Source: Strigops habroptila
Taxonomy: Eukaryota; Chordata; Aves; Psittaciformes; Psittacidae
NCBI RefSeq assembly: GCF_004027225.2
Contig: NC_044279.2
Span: 51,546,744-51,610,743, forward strand
Length of the DNA stretch: 64,000 nt
Direction: 5' to 3'
Shown here: piece by piece, positions 1 through 12,020 of the stretch
How positions within the stretch are numbered: position 1 is the stretch's first letter
Layout: every line of letters begins with the position of its first letter
Notes under the pieces: model-generated
What the model saw: only the letters and a program-made list of their open reading frames with translations
What the model was told of the DNA's origin: nothing
Database searches by the model: none
Position numbers and translations under genes: made by a program

Positions 1-3000
1 AAGAGGCCCTAAGTCAATAGCCACTATAAATGTCAGTTACTAGAAGCCTTGGGATTCCTGCACTGATGGCGTGCTCCTAAATTTGAAACTAGATTCAATG
101 CAATGTCAGAGCATGAGCATTTTCAGCATAGATGGACCATGCTGCTGTAGAAGTGAGCATCTGAGTGCAAGATAATCTCCCACATCCAGCCAAAATGTGG
201 CTATGTCCAGCCTTGACATGCCATTCTATTTGCAGGGGGTGTCTATTCATGATGAATTTGAGCCTTCTGACATGCATGACAAACACTGTCAAGGCTAGGT
301 CCTCAGTTGGAATAAACCACCCTTGTAAGACTACAGTTCATAGTTGCAAAAGATTTGGCCCAAAGAGCACACCTACAAGAATGTATCTACAGCCATGCTT
401 TCTGAAAAGTTGTCAAGACAATTGTTTTGTGAACAGGATACAGTTTTCCAGCTCCTTTTGTGTGATTTATACTTGAATTTGTTTTGCTCAAGTGTAAGTG
501 GTGACCACAGTGTAAATGATGAGAAAAGAAAAATGGAATACTGCTTACAGTACATGAATGGGACAGTTTGGATATGGCGAAGGAAAGGAGTTACCCTTCA
601 TTTTTTGGTCTTGCAGTATATAGAGAGAAGCTAAGTTGGCACACTTTGTTCATCCACAATGTGTGCAGCAGTTTGCTTTGGAAAGATGTGCATTTTTAAG
701 AGAAAAAGCAGAATGGTTTGGGTGGGGAGAAAAAGTCAGAGGAAAGTTTGGAGGATATCAGATGGTTACATCAAGCTAGAATCTCCAGATAGGAAGACTA
801 CAGCTGTGCTCAAGTACATTAGCTGGTAACCTGTACCCTTGTGTTATATTCCTAATTGTCTTTGAAATTAAGTTTGAAGAAGGATTGAAAAGCACATGGA
901 TGTAGAAGAAATCATAGTTTGAATGCTGACACACAAGTTTGTTTCTGATTACCAGTGTCCTTAGGATAGGATGAAGTCTGTTCCCTCCTAAACCAGTGCA
1001 GTCAAGAGTCATTTATTGTTGCCAGTACTGATAAATAATGGGATAGCTGGCATAAAAGGTGAGAATTAGACTCACTGAGTCCATTTTGCACATACTGGTC
1101 AACAGCAAGAACAAACTGTAGACCAGGTGACAAGAAGTCTGTTTGGACACAGCCTGCAAGGCTGAACTTGTTCTTAAGAACTGCAGTCCCTCGTGGATGC
1201 AGATTTGGTGGGCATTTGGAAAGCCCCGCCAGTAACTCTGCTGAGTTACTCTTTACACTGCTGCTTTTTCCTTATTGTATATCAGTGCCAGCCAAACCAA
1301 CATTGAAGTCAACACTGAAATCAAAAAGCGTCTCCCAGTGCCAGGAATCTGACTAATTCACTGAGGGTGAATCACATCATTGTCAGAAGTGACAATGAAA
1401 GATGCCATTGCCAGGAGTGATAGCTGTGTCAGGAAACCCCTCCAGCACAAATAGTGCAATACAGAAGTGTTCTGGAGTTTTAGAGTAGTTGGATATGCTA
1501 CTTTGACAGAGATGAATGCATAGCAACTTTCAGGAGAGGAGTTACGGGAAGTGTTGACACATTAATGCAGATGTGCAAGCAGTCTAGGAGCAGCTCACAG
1601 TATCGGAATGCACTGTGGCAGTGTTCAAGAAGTGATGCGACTTGCCTGGAAAATGGCCTGATCCTGTTCTGCCTCAAGCTCTAGTAGCTAAATTCCACTT
1701 CCTCCTTCTCAGGCCATAATCACCTGCCTGGGAGAAGGAGGATTTAGGAAGACCACCACTCATTTTACACACCTCAGGATAAATTCATTGAGCTGGCAAA
1801 GAGGGAAAAAAAAAAAAACCCAAACAAACAATTTGTAAGCTGAATGTACATGATAAGGAGGCTGTAGAGACAATATGGGCATAGACTGGCAAACTCTCCA
1901 GCAAAACTTTATTTGAAAGAATAGTTCCATGGATACGTAACTACGTAAAAGAAAACTTATGAAAGTAAAGGAGCTTCTCAAATCAGAGACAAATTAGGAA
2001 CCCATTATTGACAGTTCTTGTGTGGTCCCTTTCAAAGCATATATCATCTCAGTGTGCATTAATGTGGAGTCATGAAATGGGATACAAGCTTTGAAAAAAT
2101 TGCTGTTGAATGCCCCACGCCAGCCTGTCTTGCCCATATTTTGCGCATGGGATTCTCCTGTGGAGCTGATACGTATTTTCAAGGTTTCTTCTTCTTAGGC
2201 AAACCCCATAATAATTTAAGACCTAATCCACCTCCATTAGAAAATGGTCTTGGTTGGAACTGAATCATGTTCTTAAATAATGTAATTTTCCCAAAACATG
2301 CAGAGATGCAGACACACACAGTGGGAAAGCAGAGTAATTTTTGTATACCTCACGAACTATTTCAATTCCAAGATTTTATTTTGCACAGTAAAATGGTGCC
2401 GAAGTTCTCACATTATTTTTTTTTCACTAAAATATACCTCATATTCTGACTCAATATGGACTCATAATTGAGACTGTAAATTTGCAAGAAACACAAAACT
2501 GTCTAATCGATTGTGAAATTGCTTCTATTTTTATATGTATGTGCTGCGCACAATAGTTTAATGTATTCATAAAATAAACTTTTATACATTGTTGGTAGTG
2601 TTTTGGCTCCAAATGCCTCTTAACATTTGTTTTTCTCCTTGCTTCAGAGTTGCTATATTAAATCCCACACAGAAGCGCACAGAGGTTTTGTTCATCACTA
2701 GAATCAGAGGATGTATTGGTACATTCAAAATTACGGTAGACTTTTGTGTTTTTCAGACTCCTTGCCTAGGAAGTCATAGGGGAGTTGTGCTTGTTGTAGT
2801 AAACCTGGGAGTTTCACAGAAGAGAAGGAAAACAAAAATGCAATCTGATTAAAGATGAGCTATTGTAGTCACCTGTCTAAATTCCAGTGATTTTACCTGG
2901 GGATGTCCTAGTGCTTCTCTCCTGTTGCTAGTGCCCTTCAGTGTGTAGCTGCCCATGCATATCCCTTACTTCATTACATAAGAAAGGCCTTTTTTTCCTA

Positions 3001-4127
3001 AATGGCATTTCTTCTTGCTAACTTGGGAGAGCAGCTTCCTCCAGCCATGTCTGGAGGTTTTTGCCTCACTATGCCTCAAAGTCAGGTATTTTGGTAACAC
3101 TGCCACATTTCAGTGATTTGGTAAGTTCTGCTCTCCCTTTCTCCACTCCCAAGTTGTCATTTAATCAGCCCTTCAGTTAGTTATATTATTACAGACCTCT
3201 CCCACTCTGGGGACACAGACTAAGGTATTAGAAACCAATAGCTGGGAACCTGCCACGTGCTTTTTGGTTCAAGTGTGCTGTTTAATCCTTACCAGCATGA
3301 TACCACAGAGTGCACAAGTCTCCAGAGCTCTGATTGCTGGTGGCCCTCCTCAGGAGCACAAGAACATCAGCACCACCACACTGGCTAAACACCATTCTCT
3401 GCATTTGTATGGCTTTTGGCTTCCTATGTGTGGGACAGGATGAGAGTAGCCAAATCCTGTCCCACACTATGCTCCCCCATAATGACTCCCTTTGCTTACA
3501 AGTTGTCAGAAATTCTTGCATATCGGTGCTCTGTGCATGTGCCACATTTCACGTGAGAGAGGACTACGTTTTGCTGGTGGGTTAAGCAGTGCTTCTGTCT
3601 GCTATAGAAGTGCCATATTTACAGATCTGAAGGCTGATTGCTGTAGGTGGAAGTGGGAATAGGAGAAGATACACAGCCCACTTGCAGTGACTGGAAACAA
3701 CAGGACAAACTGGCAGCTCAGGTAAACCAACCTACCCCCAGCAAAAGAGAAACATCAATGTTCTTGCATGGATTCATCTGCAGAGGCTAGGAAAAGGCTA
3801 CACGCGGCCAGCTCACAAGAGACACCCTCAGACACAGGCTAGTTTCTTCTCCTTGTATCACAGTTTGCCCTTTGAAAGAGGATGCTGCAGACACACCTAG
3901 GCAAGTGCCCAGGTGCCCTGCAAGGCACAGACAGTGCCCATGCTCCCTTCCCACCCAGTGCTTTCAGCTTAGGGCATGAAAAGCCTCCAGAGAATTTGGA
4001 GGACAAGGGATGATGGCTAAGGCCACTGCTTGGTTTACATAATTTTCTGCTTCCTCCCAGGTAATTTGAAATTTAATGATGTACCTGTTCCTACAGGTAA
4101 ACCTGTGACACAGTTACCTTCTTTGTA
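1..4127. other. Non-coding flank, probably downstream of FGF6
   Basis: I see no spliceable coding exon and no recognisable protein here; the open frames are short and lack homology or codon-like character. In vertebrates FGF6 lies next to FGF23 in the same orientation, so this side should face the 3' end of FGF6. I looked for the conserved FGF6 last exon (ending in a THFLPRI-like motif) and did not find it. An AATAAA at 2573-2578 on the + strand, followed by a GT-rich run, could be a distal polyadenylation site. That is inference only. Confidence 0.5.
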
Positions 4128-4193
4128 TTTGATTATGGTTTTGATTATGGTTTCTGCCTCAGCAGCTTTGATTATGGTTTCTGCCTCAGCAGC
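4128..4193. repeat. Short tandem repeat, 27-bp unit
   Basis: A 12-bp partial unit (TTTGATTATGGT) is followed by two identical 27-bp units at 4140-4166 and 4167-4193, each beginning TTTGATTATGG and ending CTCAGCAGC. The full units match perfectly, so the duplication is probably recent. Confidence 0.9.
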
Positions 4194-5689
4194 TCTCCAC
4201 TGCGCATGCTGACAAGCTGTGGGATGCTTATCAGGGAAGGAGAAATTTTAAGGGGGCAAGGGCAAATGTAAGTTAAACAAAAATATTCTCCTAACTTATT
4301 GCACTAATCCTGTTCTAGTCTCTTCTTTCCTCCCAAGTCTTTTTGTCTAAACCTGTCACTGAAAACATAACTGCTCCTCTGAAAAGTCTCTCCTTGCACC
4401 CAGAGTAGAGTAGGAGTGTCCCAGCATGTCCCTTCTCTCCGTCTTCCTCCAAGTTGTGCTGCCCTCTGTGTTTCCTGGCCTGAAGCCATTGGCAGAGATC
4501 CATAATCTGTCCACTTACTCAGGCTCTGGCTTCTCTGGTGATCCACCATCTATATGAGGCAGCAGGTGCTGTTTTCATTAGCGTGATGAGCCTGGGTTGT
4601 CAACAGCTCCTGATAGACACGCCAGCCCTGAGCTGGCTGGAGGTGACAGTGTGAGGAGGAACACAGGTGAAAGCAGACAGTACTCCATCTTCCTGAAGAC
4701 AGCAAAAGCTGCTCAGCAAGGGTAGCAAGGTGAGAATAAACAAATAAGTGTAAATATGTATGAAAGAGCAGTAAACACTTTCTTCTCAAAGAAAGCGAAG
4801 GGCTTAGTATATGTTGGGAACATGCTGGTCATGGAATCAGAGATATTTAGATGGGAAAGGTCTGCTGGAGAGCTTGAACCCAGCCTCTAGCTCAATGCAG
4901 GATCAATTTCAAAGCTAGGGGAGGTTGTATGAGGAAGAATCCCCCCTACCCTTCTAACAGCCCCTGTGATAGCCTCATGATTCATTAAGGTCTGGATGAA
5001 ACCCTGGATAGCAACTCAAAAAGGGTCAACACCAACACAAACAGGTGTCTTAGAGGGGTCACCAGCACAGCTTGTGCCTTGCTGGAGGGCAGTCTAAGAG
5101 CTGATGGCATCTTCCTATCTGGCCTTGACACAACCCACATCTGCCCTGTGCACTGACCAGAAACTGTCCTTCCTACTGGAACTCACCCCTACCAACACAA
5201 ATGGCTGCAGAAATCACCTGAAGGATCCACTGCCCTGAAGGGAAAGCAATGAAAGGGCACAGGTAGACAGAGTCTGACCTCCTGAGGCTGATGACTGCAA
5301 TTTTTTATTGGCCCTTATTATTATTGCCCTCTGGTGGCTATTTTGTTATTTAGCAGCTAGATGTCAGAGTCCAAGTGTGGGTTCTGTACCATGGACTTGG
5401 GCACAAGCGGGAAAGGAGACCACCTCGTAGCTGTGATTGGATATAGGATTTGGGTCTCTCAGCTGCACCCTTATGTAGGAAAGTCACAAGTCTAACTGTG
5501 AAGCCACAGAACACAGTATTTTGGATGCAGGTATTTTCTTGATGAGCAACTTTTCGTAACACTAGGCATGTAAATTGATCATGAAAACTATTTTGCTTTT
5601 GCTCCAAATTTTCTGACCTGAAGATGTGCCAAGTTCTTTGCAAACATAAAGTTTGAGCCTAGGCATCAAAGGCAGTTTCACACAGAATG
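4194..5689. other. Non-coding, with a possible old CR1 3' end
   Basis: No coding signal is seen. At about 4831-4925 the text (TCATGGAATCAGAGATATTT, then a GGGAAAGGTCTGCTGGAG-like stretch) resembles the reverse complement of a CR1 3' terminus, but it is too diverged to be sure. Confidence 0.4.
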
Positions 5690-6168
5690 CCTTAAAGGAC
5701 ATGGACATGTTGGAGACAGTCCAGAGCAGGGCCACAAAAATGATCAGAAGGCTGGAACACTCCTCCTGTGAAGAATGGCTGAGACAGTTGTGGTTGTTCA
5801 GCCTGGAGAAGGGAAGGCATCAGGGAGACCTTATTGGGGCCTTTCAGTACTTAGAGGGGGCTTATATGAAAGATGGGGACAGACTTTTTAGTAGGGTCTG
5901 TTGTGATAGGACAAGGGGTAATGGTTTTAAAGTAAAAGAGGGGAGATTCAGGCTAGATATAAGGAAGAATTTTTTTTTGTGATGAGGACACTGGAACAAA
6001 TTGCCCTGGGAGGCAGAAGATACCCCATCCCTGGAAACATTCCAGGTCAGGCTGGATGAGGCTCTGAGCAACCTGACATAGTTGAAGATGTCCCTGTTCA
6101 CGACAGGGGGAGGTTGGACTAGGTGACCTAAAAGAACTATTCCAAACCAAACTATGATTCTGTAGTTG
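5690..6168 (+). mobile_element. CR1 LINE fragment, 3' end, sense on +
   Basis: The + strand translates to the carboxy-terminal part of the CR1 reverse-transcriptase polyprotein. It reads MDMLETVQSRATKMIRRLEH, then FSLEKGRHQGDLIGAFQYLE, then RTRGNGFK and RFRLDIRK. An out-of-frame continuation and the typical GGTTGGACTAGGTGACCT 3' UTR follow, ending at ACTATGATTCTGTAG. The copy is 5'-truncated and frameshifted after a T-rich run near 5971, so it is a dead fragment. Confidence 0.93.
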
Positions 6169-7379
6169 TATGACATAAAATGACAAGGCTCATTGAATCA
6201 CCCTGCTATTCCTCATGTCACCTGTGGCAGGAAATCCTGGTTAGCAGCATGGAGCACCGTGAGTGGGAAAGAAGCAGCCTTTTCCAGATTACACTGAAGA
6301 CAGCAACTTTAAAACATGTTAAGAAATCCCTTTTCCCCTGTTACCTCACCCAGTGCATTATTGCAAATGGTGCTGTGGAACCATTTGTAAGCGACCACAA
6401 ATGATATAGTCTCTACCGCCCAGCAGAGATGCTCTTGGCAGGACCAGGAGCCCCGGGGAAGATGCTGGTGCTCTGGCTGCCAGGGGGCAGTGTGCCACCT
6501 GCAGAAACGTCAGGTCGGGGTGTGGGGTGGCGGGGTGGAAGAAACACAGCAGGGAAAAAAAAACACAGGAGGGGTTGGTCATTCACACTGAGAAAAAAAG
6601 CACATGAAGAAATTCGCTGGACAGAGATTTAACTCACCTGGAAAATCTGGAGCATCATACAAAGCTATAGCCACTTCTCCATCAACTACTGGGCTAGCAC
6701 AGCTTTTCTAGAAGAGTGGCAGGTATTACATTAGTTTCACAAAAAGATGTAGCCAGAGCTTTCTTCAAAGGAAAAAAAAGAAAAAATAGGCTTTCAATTC
6801 AGTAAAAACAAAACAAAGTAAAACAAAACACCTTTAGATAAGGTGTTTACATATGCAACTGTAACTCGCATTCTAGAACATGCACACAGGTACATCAGAA
6901 AAGTGATGACTGAAAGCATTCAGCATTTTTCATGCATTTCTTTTTTAGAACAGTCCCTGAGGCTGGTCAGCTCCCCAGCCCTAAGTCTTTCCTGTCATGT
7001 CCCTTTCCACTTCACTATTCTGGCTCTGCACCCCATAAAATCCCATTAGTGCCCCAAAGCAATGTAGTCCCTCAGCAGCAAGTTCCTCCTGATCCCAGAC
7101 CAGTGTGAGGATGTGCCTGGCTGGGCAGAGAGGTTGCTGCTGGAGCCCTGAGGGCACTGATTGGCCTTAATGGCCCTGACCAGCCTCACCTGGGACCTCC
7201 TAGACTGAGATGCATCATCATAACTCTGGAGATTAACACCACACTTGTCTGGGAACTGGCAATATTAGCATGGATTTTCACTGTTCTGTACAAACTTTCT
7301 GATTCTGGAGCTGGAGGAGAAAGACACCTCTGGGACAAATTTCACACTGGGATTCTGTAATTGCAGAGGAAGCAGGGAA
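6169..7379. other. Non-coding, nothing recognised
   Basis: I see no exon, RNA gene or clear repeat. Several A-rich runs are present (for example 6557-6566 and about 6770-6830). Confidence 0.45.
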
Positions 7380-7480
7380 CAGTTTACATGGTGCTGGACT
7401 AGCATTTGGGAGTCCCAGACTCAGTTCCCAGCTCTGCCACAGGATTCGTACATAACCCTGGATGATGAACTGAAGTTCCC
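7380..7480 (+). repeat. MIR/CORE-like SINE relic
   Basis: The segment reads like the tRNA-derived part of an amniote MIR-type SINE. It has GGTGCTGGACTAGCATTTGG, then CAGACTCAGTTCCCAGCTC, TGCCACAGG and a degraded 'TAACCCTGG..' segment where the family has a 'gaccttgggcaa' phrase. Assignment is by eye; subfamily unknown. Confidence 0.6.
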
Positions 7481-7684
7481 TGCACTGTCTCTTGTATGCA
7501 GGCAGGGGACGCTGCAAAAGCGACAAGGTAGGAAACTAAATTAGCCATACAGGCTGAATTGAGGCAACTCCGATAAATGGAGAGTGGACAAATGCCTCAG
7601 CAATGTATTTTCCGCATGCTGATAATAATCACTCCCCTCTTCTGTATTTTGTCCTTCACGGAGAAAAACTGCAGCCAGATTTGC

Positions 7685-7925
7685 CCCCTTATCTTCTCCA
7701 GCCTCAACAAACCCTGCTCCAACAGCCTTTCCTTGTACATCATGTGCTCCAGTCTGCACACACCTTAGTCCCCCTTCTCTAGGCTTGCTCCAGCTTGTTA
7801 ACATCTCTCTTGCAATGTGTGCAAAGAGTTCAAAACTAGACACAGTGTCAGATGTGGCCTCACAAAAGGGAAACAAACACTTCCTTCAATCTGTTGGCTA
7901 TGCTTCTGCTAATGCAACCCAATAT
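7685..7925 (-). mobile_element. Old CR1 LINE fragment, antisense
   Basis: Read on + this is the reverse complement of CR1 ORF2: CTTCTCCAGCCTCAACAAAC, CAGCCTTTCCTTGTACATCA, GTGCTCCAGT, a Gly/Leu-rich segment, AACTAGACACAGTGTCAGAT and TGTGGCCTCACAAAAG. It continues into CTTCAATCTGTTGGCTATGC and TAATGCAACCCAATATG. The order of these landmarks matches CR1. The divergence marks it as older than the copies at 44-59 kb. Confidence 0.78.
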
Positions 7926-10900
7926 GCCATTGTTTTTTTATTGGTTGCATTGATAGTCTTTCTTACACTAGAGTCTCAAAGGGCAAGGAGTGGCAAAGGC
8001 AGAGTGTCTATAAAGCCGGGATTCCCCCTCCAGCCTCTCAAGGGAACTGCCAGACATTCATTTAAGACAGTTTTGTGTAAGAGCATGACAATGGGGTGAG
8101 GCTGTTGTCTGGATTTCATTAAGTGATTTGCAAACAAATTAAAATGTTGTGAAACAGTCCGGTCCCTATGGAGTTTAGCAATGCTCAGTTCCATTCCCAC
8201 TGTTGCTAAGGAAAGCAGAGAATAATCAGCATCTTTGACAGACGTTTGCAGGCCATGATTTAAAGGTGTCTCAGTGACATCAGAGTGCTGGTCAGTATTG
8301 TCTGTGTAACTTAAGATATGCTCATAAAAGGAAATAACCCCAAATCTCTTTTGAATTCTGTTTTTGGGGTTTTACTTTTGGCATTCACTGAGGCCACCCT
8401 GCTCTGCATCAGTTTAAGCAGTGGAGGACAGAATTAGGTCCCAGGTGTTTAACTGCAGATGACTTTATCCCTTGGAAAAATGACCCTACTGCAAGCTCTT
8501 GTGCCTCACGTTTGGAATTACAAATGACTCAGCAGAAACCAGGAAGATATTTGATTTCCTTGTCAGAATGCAAGAGTAAAGGAGGAAGTAAGAGTCTCTT
8601 CCAACAGTTAGGTAACTGAGGAGGAGACAGAGGCGAAGACAAGCAGTGTGTGGGAATCTCTAGGTTTAATATATATAATGCAAACTTGAATTACAGTAAA
8701 GTGCAGTGACCAATCCTGGCTGATGAAATAGCTGTCACTGGAAAAAAGTCCTAAAAACAACCAACCAAGTATGCAGCCACAAGCAGAGATTTCTTTTTTC
8801 TCCCCAGCCAAGCTCTGCATCCAGCTCAACCTAAAAGCATGTTTGTTTTGGAAGCTGTAGTCTGCTGAAAAGTGTTTGGCCAAAATCCAAGGGGCCAACA
8901 AGTCCAGATGAGCTGAACAAGCTGTGTCCTTGGATCATGAGATGTGAACGTATTATTCAACCCTGGATTGCATGCATGCATGCATGTTACTGTTGGTTAT
9001 TTTTTATTACAGGGTGTGGACCAAAATGCCTTGATTGGGACTAAATTTCTGTCCCCTAAATTAACTGTTTACAATTCACGATTTTATTGTGTGCTTATGA
9101 TTTCATGGGCCAGAGCTCACAGCACTGGAATAGCTCCTCCAAGGAAAACACAACCATACCAACTTATGTCAAATGAACAATCACTAGCGATAATGTATAA
9201 ACCAATGTAGTCATTTGCAATTATATTTGTTTCAGGGCTGTCTGGAGAAGAGCAACTATTTTTTTCTTAAGCATTTGCGATGAGAACCAAGTCATTCCAG
9301 GTGATCAGAGCCTGTTTCTTTTCCTGGGGTTACTCCGTCTGTGACCTGGGCTCAGGACTCACTGGGCCAACACAAATCTTCCAGTTTATTGAAGAGGCTA
9401 CCGAAACATAAGGAAGGTAGCTATGATAACTAGCATAGGTGTCATTCAGTGAGATCATCATCTGTTTTCAACAGCACTTTAACTGTCCCAGTTATCCAGG
9501 GAGGGACAAGCCAGCTTAAATTTGCCACAAGGTCAAAACACAAGCAGTTACTGCAAAATAATGGATGCATGACAAATCCTTACCATACCTTGACTCTTGG
9601 CAGTGCTTCCATGCAGCCAGGCCTTCAGATTTCAGGCTGAGTTGATGGGAACACGCAGCTTATTTGACTTTAATTTCATGATCTTGCCTGGCTTGATTGA
9701 CAGTCCCTTGGTGAAATTATGTGAAGTACTTAACCACGTAGCTAACCCTATGCAAAAGCACTAAATTCCAGTGCTAGATTAACAGCAATGATGGGAAATA
9801 GGAAACTTAACATAAAACGAAGAGTTTTACCAAAATAAAACAGTCTGTCAGCCTACTTTTAGTCACCTTGCAGTATACGACAACAGGAGATGGATGCATG
9901 AACTGGTTTTCTTGTGCAGGCTGTATATCTAGATTATCAGTATTCCCAAGGACGTCGAAGCAAGCATAACAGGAGAAAGAATACACATTTTTAGAGAAGA
10001 CACACTACCTGGTTAGGCAGGTCGCCAGAACTGGGTATACCACTGATGCACAGGGTAGTTTTCAGAATCTAGACAGATAAGCTGCAGCCCTTCCATGCCA
10101 GCTCACCAAAAAGCAACATTTTGCAAAGGAAACTACTAGAGCAATAGAAAATACAGGAATGGGAAGGGAACATGTATGGGGCATGCATGGGTGCCACATT
10201 CTGTAAATCTTGAGCATATCTGTAGACATCATGTTGCAGATTTTAGAGAGAAACTTGCAGATTTCAAAAGCAGACAAGGAGAATCTCAAATAGGATTTAT
10301 TTTCTATACCCCCATAACAATCAACATGCAGGTGTACAGGCCATTTGGGTAACTATGAAATTTCTTCTGTATCGAATTTCTTATGCATGTTTGCTTTCTG
10401 AACAACCTCAGTTTATGCTGAGCTGGTCATCAGCTGTCGTGTACGTGTTAAATTGAATTAATTTCCAGTCTTTCCCTACAAGTGGAGCCTGAGGGATGAA
10501 TGAATCATGGAGCAAGGGGTCTTGAAGTGACACCAGTGTCAAAGAAACATAGTCATGTTCAGGCTAGGCAGCCTCTGGCTTGTAAAAAAGGTCAGTTAGG
10601 GCTATGGAAATGATAGAAAGATATTTTTTTATTAAAAAAAAAAAGAGTGTCAAGTTGCATATTCAAGTTTTCAAGAAAATGTCAGCCAGCAAATCTTTGT
10701 TTTTGGAAAACTGAGCACAGTTTGATGAGATTCCAAAGCTTCAATAAAGATGGCAAAACCAGCCTACTTGTCATCTTTGAAAGAGAATGCATTTCCCAAC
10801 CAGCCCTAGCATTACACCAGCTTGTGCCAGCTGTGAAATAGCCAAAGATCAGTAGGGCCCAGGTGCAGGATCAGTGTCCCAGCAGCCGATGAACCTGCGC

Positions 10901-11862
10901 ATGCAGGGCCCAGTGTGCCATTCAAGTTCCTCCTTGCCAGCAGCATGACAGGCTGAGGAAACATCATGAAGAACTATTGTGTCTGTAATACACAGAAATA
11001 GTGTAGCTGCAAACCTACCTGAAAAGCCATTCTGTGATGGAAAACATGAATCAGGGGCAGAGTTCAAGGCATATCTTTGCCAGATTTCCATTCAGCGTAA
11101 TAAACCCTTGTCTTTATGCCCCAGGTGCCCCACCACAGAAAAACCTCAACAACCAGACCCCAGCTCCTGAGCAAAGCTGAGCTCACATGGTTTTAGGTGA
11201 AAAAATAAAGTTACTGTTACTTGTCTTGCCCTGCCATTTACAAAGTTTGAGCTCCATGATGCTTTAGAGTCCAGAATCACATATTGTCTTGCAGTAGCTT
11301 AGGAAATCTTTGTCCTTGCCTTATGTTAGAAGTACTGAGTACAAGAGTAATGCTTGGTTCAGTCATGGGCTTCTTCATTTACTGTTTAGGTTTTCGGGTT
11401 AAAAAATTGCTCTTAAAACTTAGAGAGCAAATGTTTCTTGAATCAAGTTTTAGACTCAGAGATCTCACTAAAAAATAAGTCTCAGAGCTAAAGAGTAACA
11501 CATGCACTTGTACTGAAGCAATTCTAACCATATCAGTCACATGCTGTGTTATTACTGTCCTATAGAAAAAGGCCTCTTGGCTGATGATGAGGTTGTCTGC
11601 ATATTTTATCTTCTGTCAGTTTCACTGCATTCCCCCCTCCCTCTTCACATTTTCCATTCTTCATTTCTTTAACTTAGGTGCCTTTTATTTTTTAACTTAG
11701 AGCCTTTTTGTCTCTTCTTCCAGGACAGAATCAAATGAACCCAAGATACTTGGAGTAAGTTTAAAACTAGGTTAGGACAAAGTTTATTATCTATTCTCCT
11801 CTTCTCCCTAACAAAAGACTTTATTGGAAACTGTCAATGGCACACGTTACCACACCCAATGT
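7926..11862. other. Non-coding, nothing recognised
   Basis: No homology-bearing frame, tRNA or rRNA is seen. The only local structure is a (TGCA)n run at 8970-8986 and an A/T-rich run near 10622-10644. Confidence 0.45.
8970..8986. repeat. Self-complementary (GCAT)n microsatellite
   Basis: TGCATGCATGCATGCAT is a tetranucleotide repeat whose every register is palindromic, so it can fold back or form a cruciform. No functional claim is made. Confidence 0.85.
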
Positions 11863-12020
11863 CATAGAATCAGAGAAAGATTTAGGTGGGAAGAGGGCCC
11901 TAGGGGTTTCTAGTCTGAGAGAACAGCAGCACCAACTCTGGAGCTAGATCAGCTCACTCAGGACCTTGCACACTCCAGTTCTGAATATTTGCAAGGCTGT
12001 GGGCTACAGCTGCTCTGGGC
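11863..12020 (-). mobile_element. Probable old CR1 3' end
   Basis: It begins TCATAGAATCAGAGAAAGAT and continues with GGTGGGAAGAGGGCCCTAGG, like the reverse complement of a CR1 3' terminus (tail, then a 'gggttggaagggacct' phrase). Later landmarks are weak, so the family call is tentative. Confidence 0.45.

Noticed and set aside
4128-4193. CRISPR-like repeat
   Set aside because: The units are directly adjacent with no spacers and the genome is avian; it is an ordinary tandem duplication.
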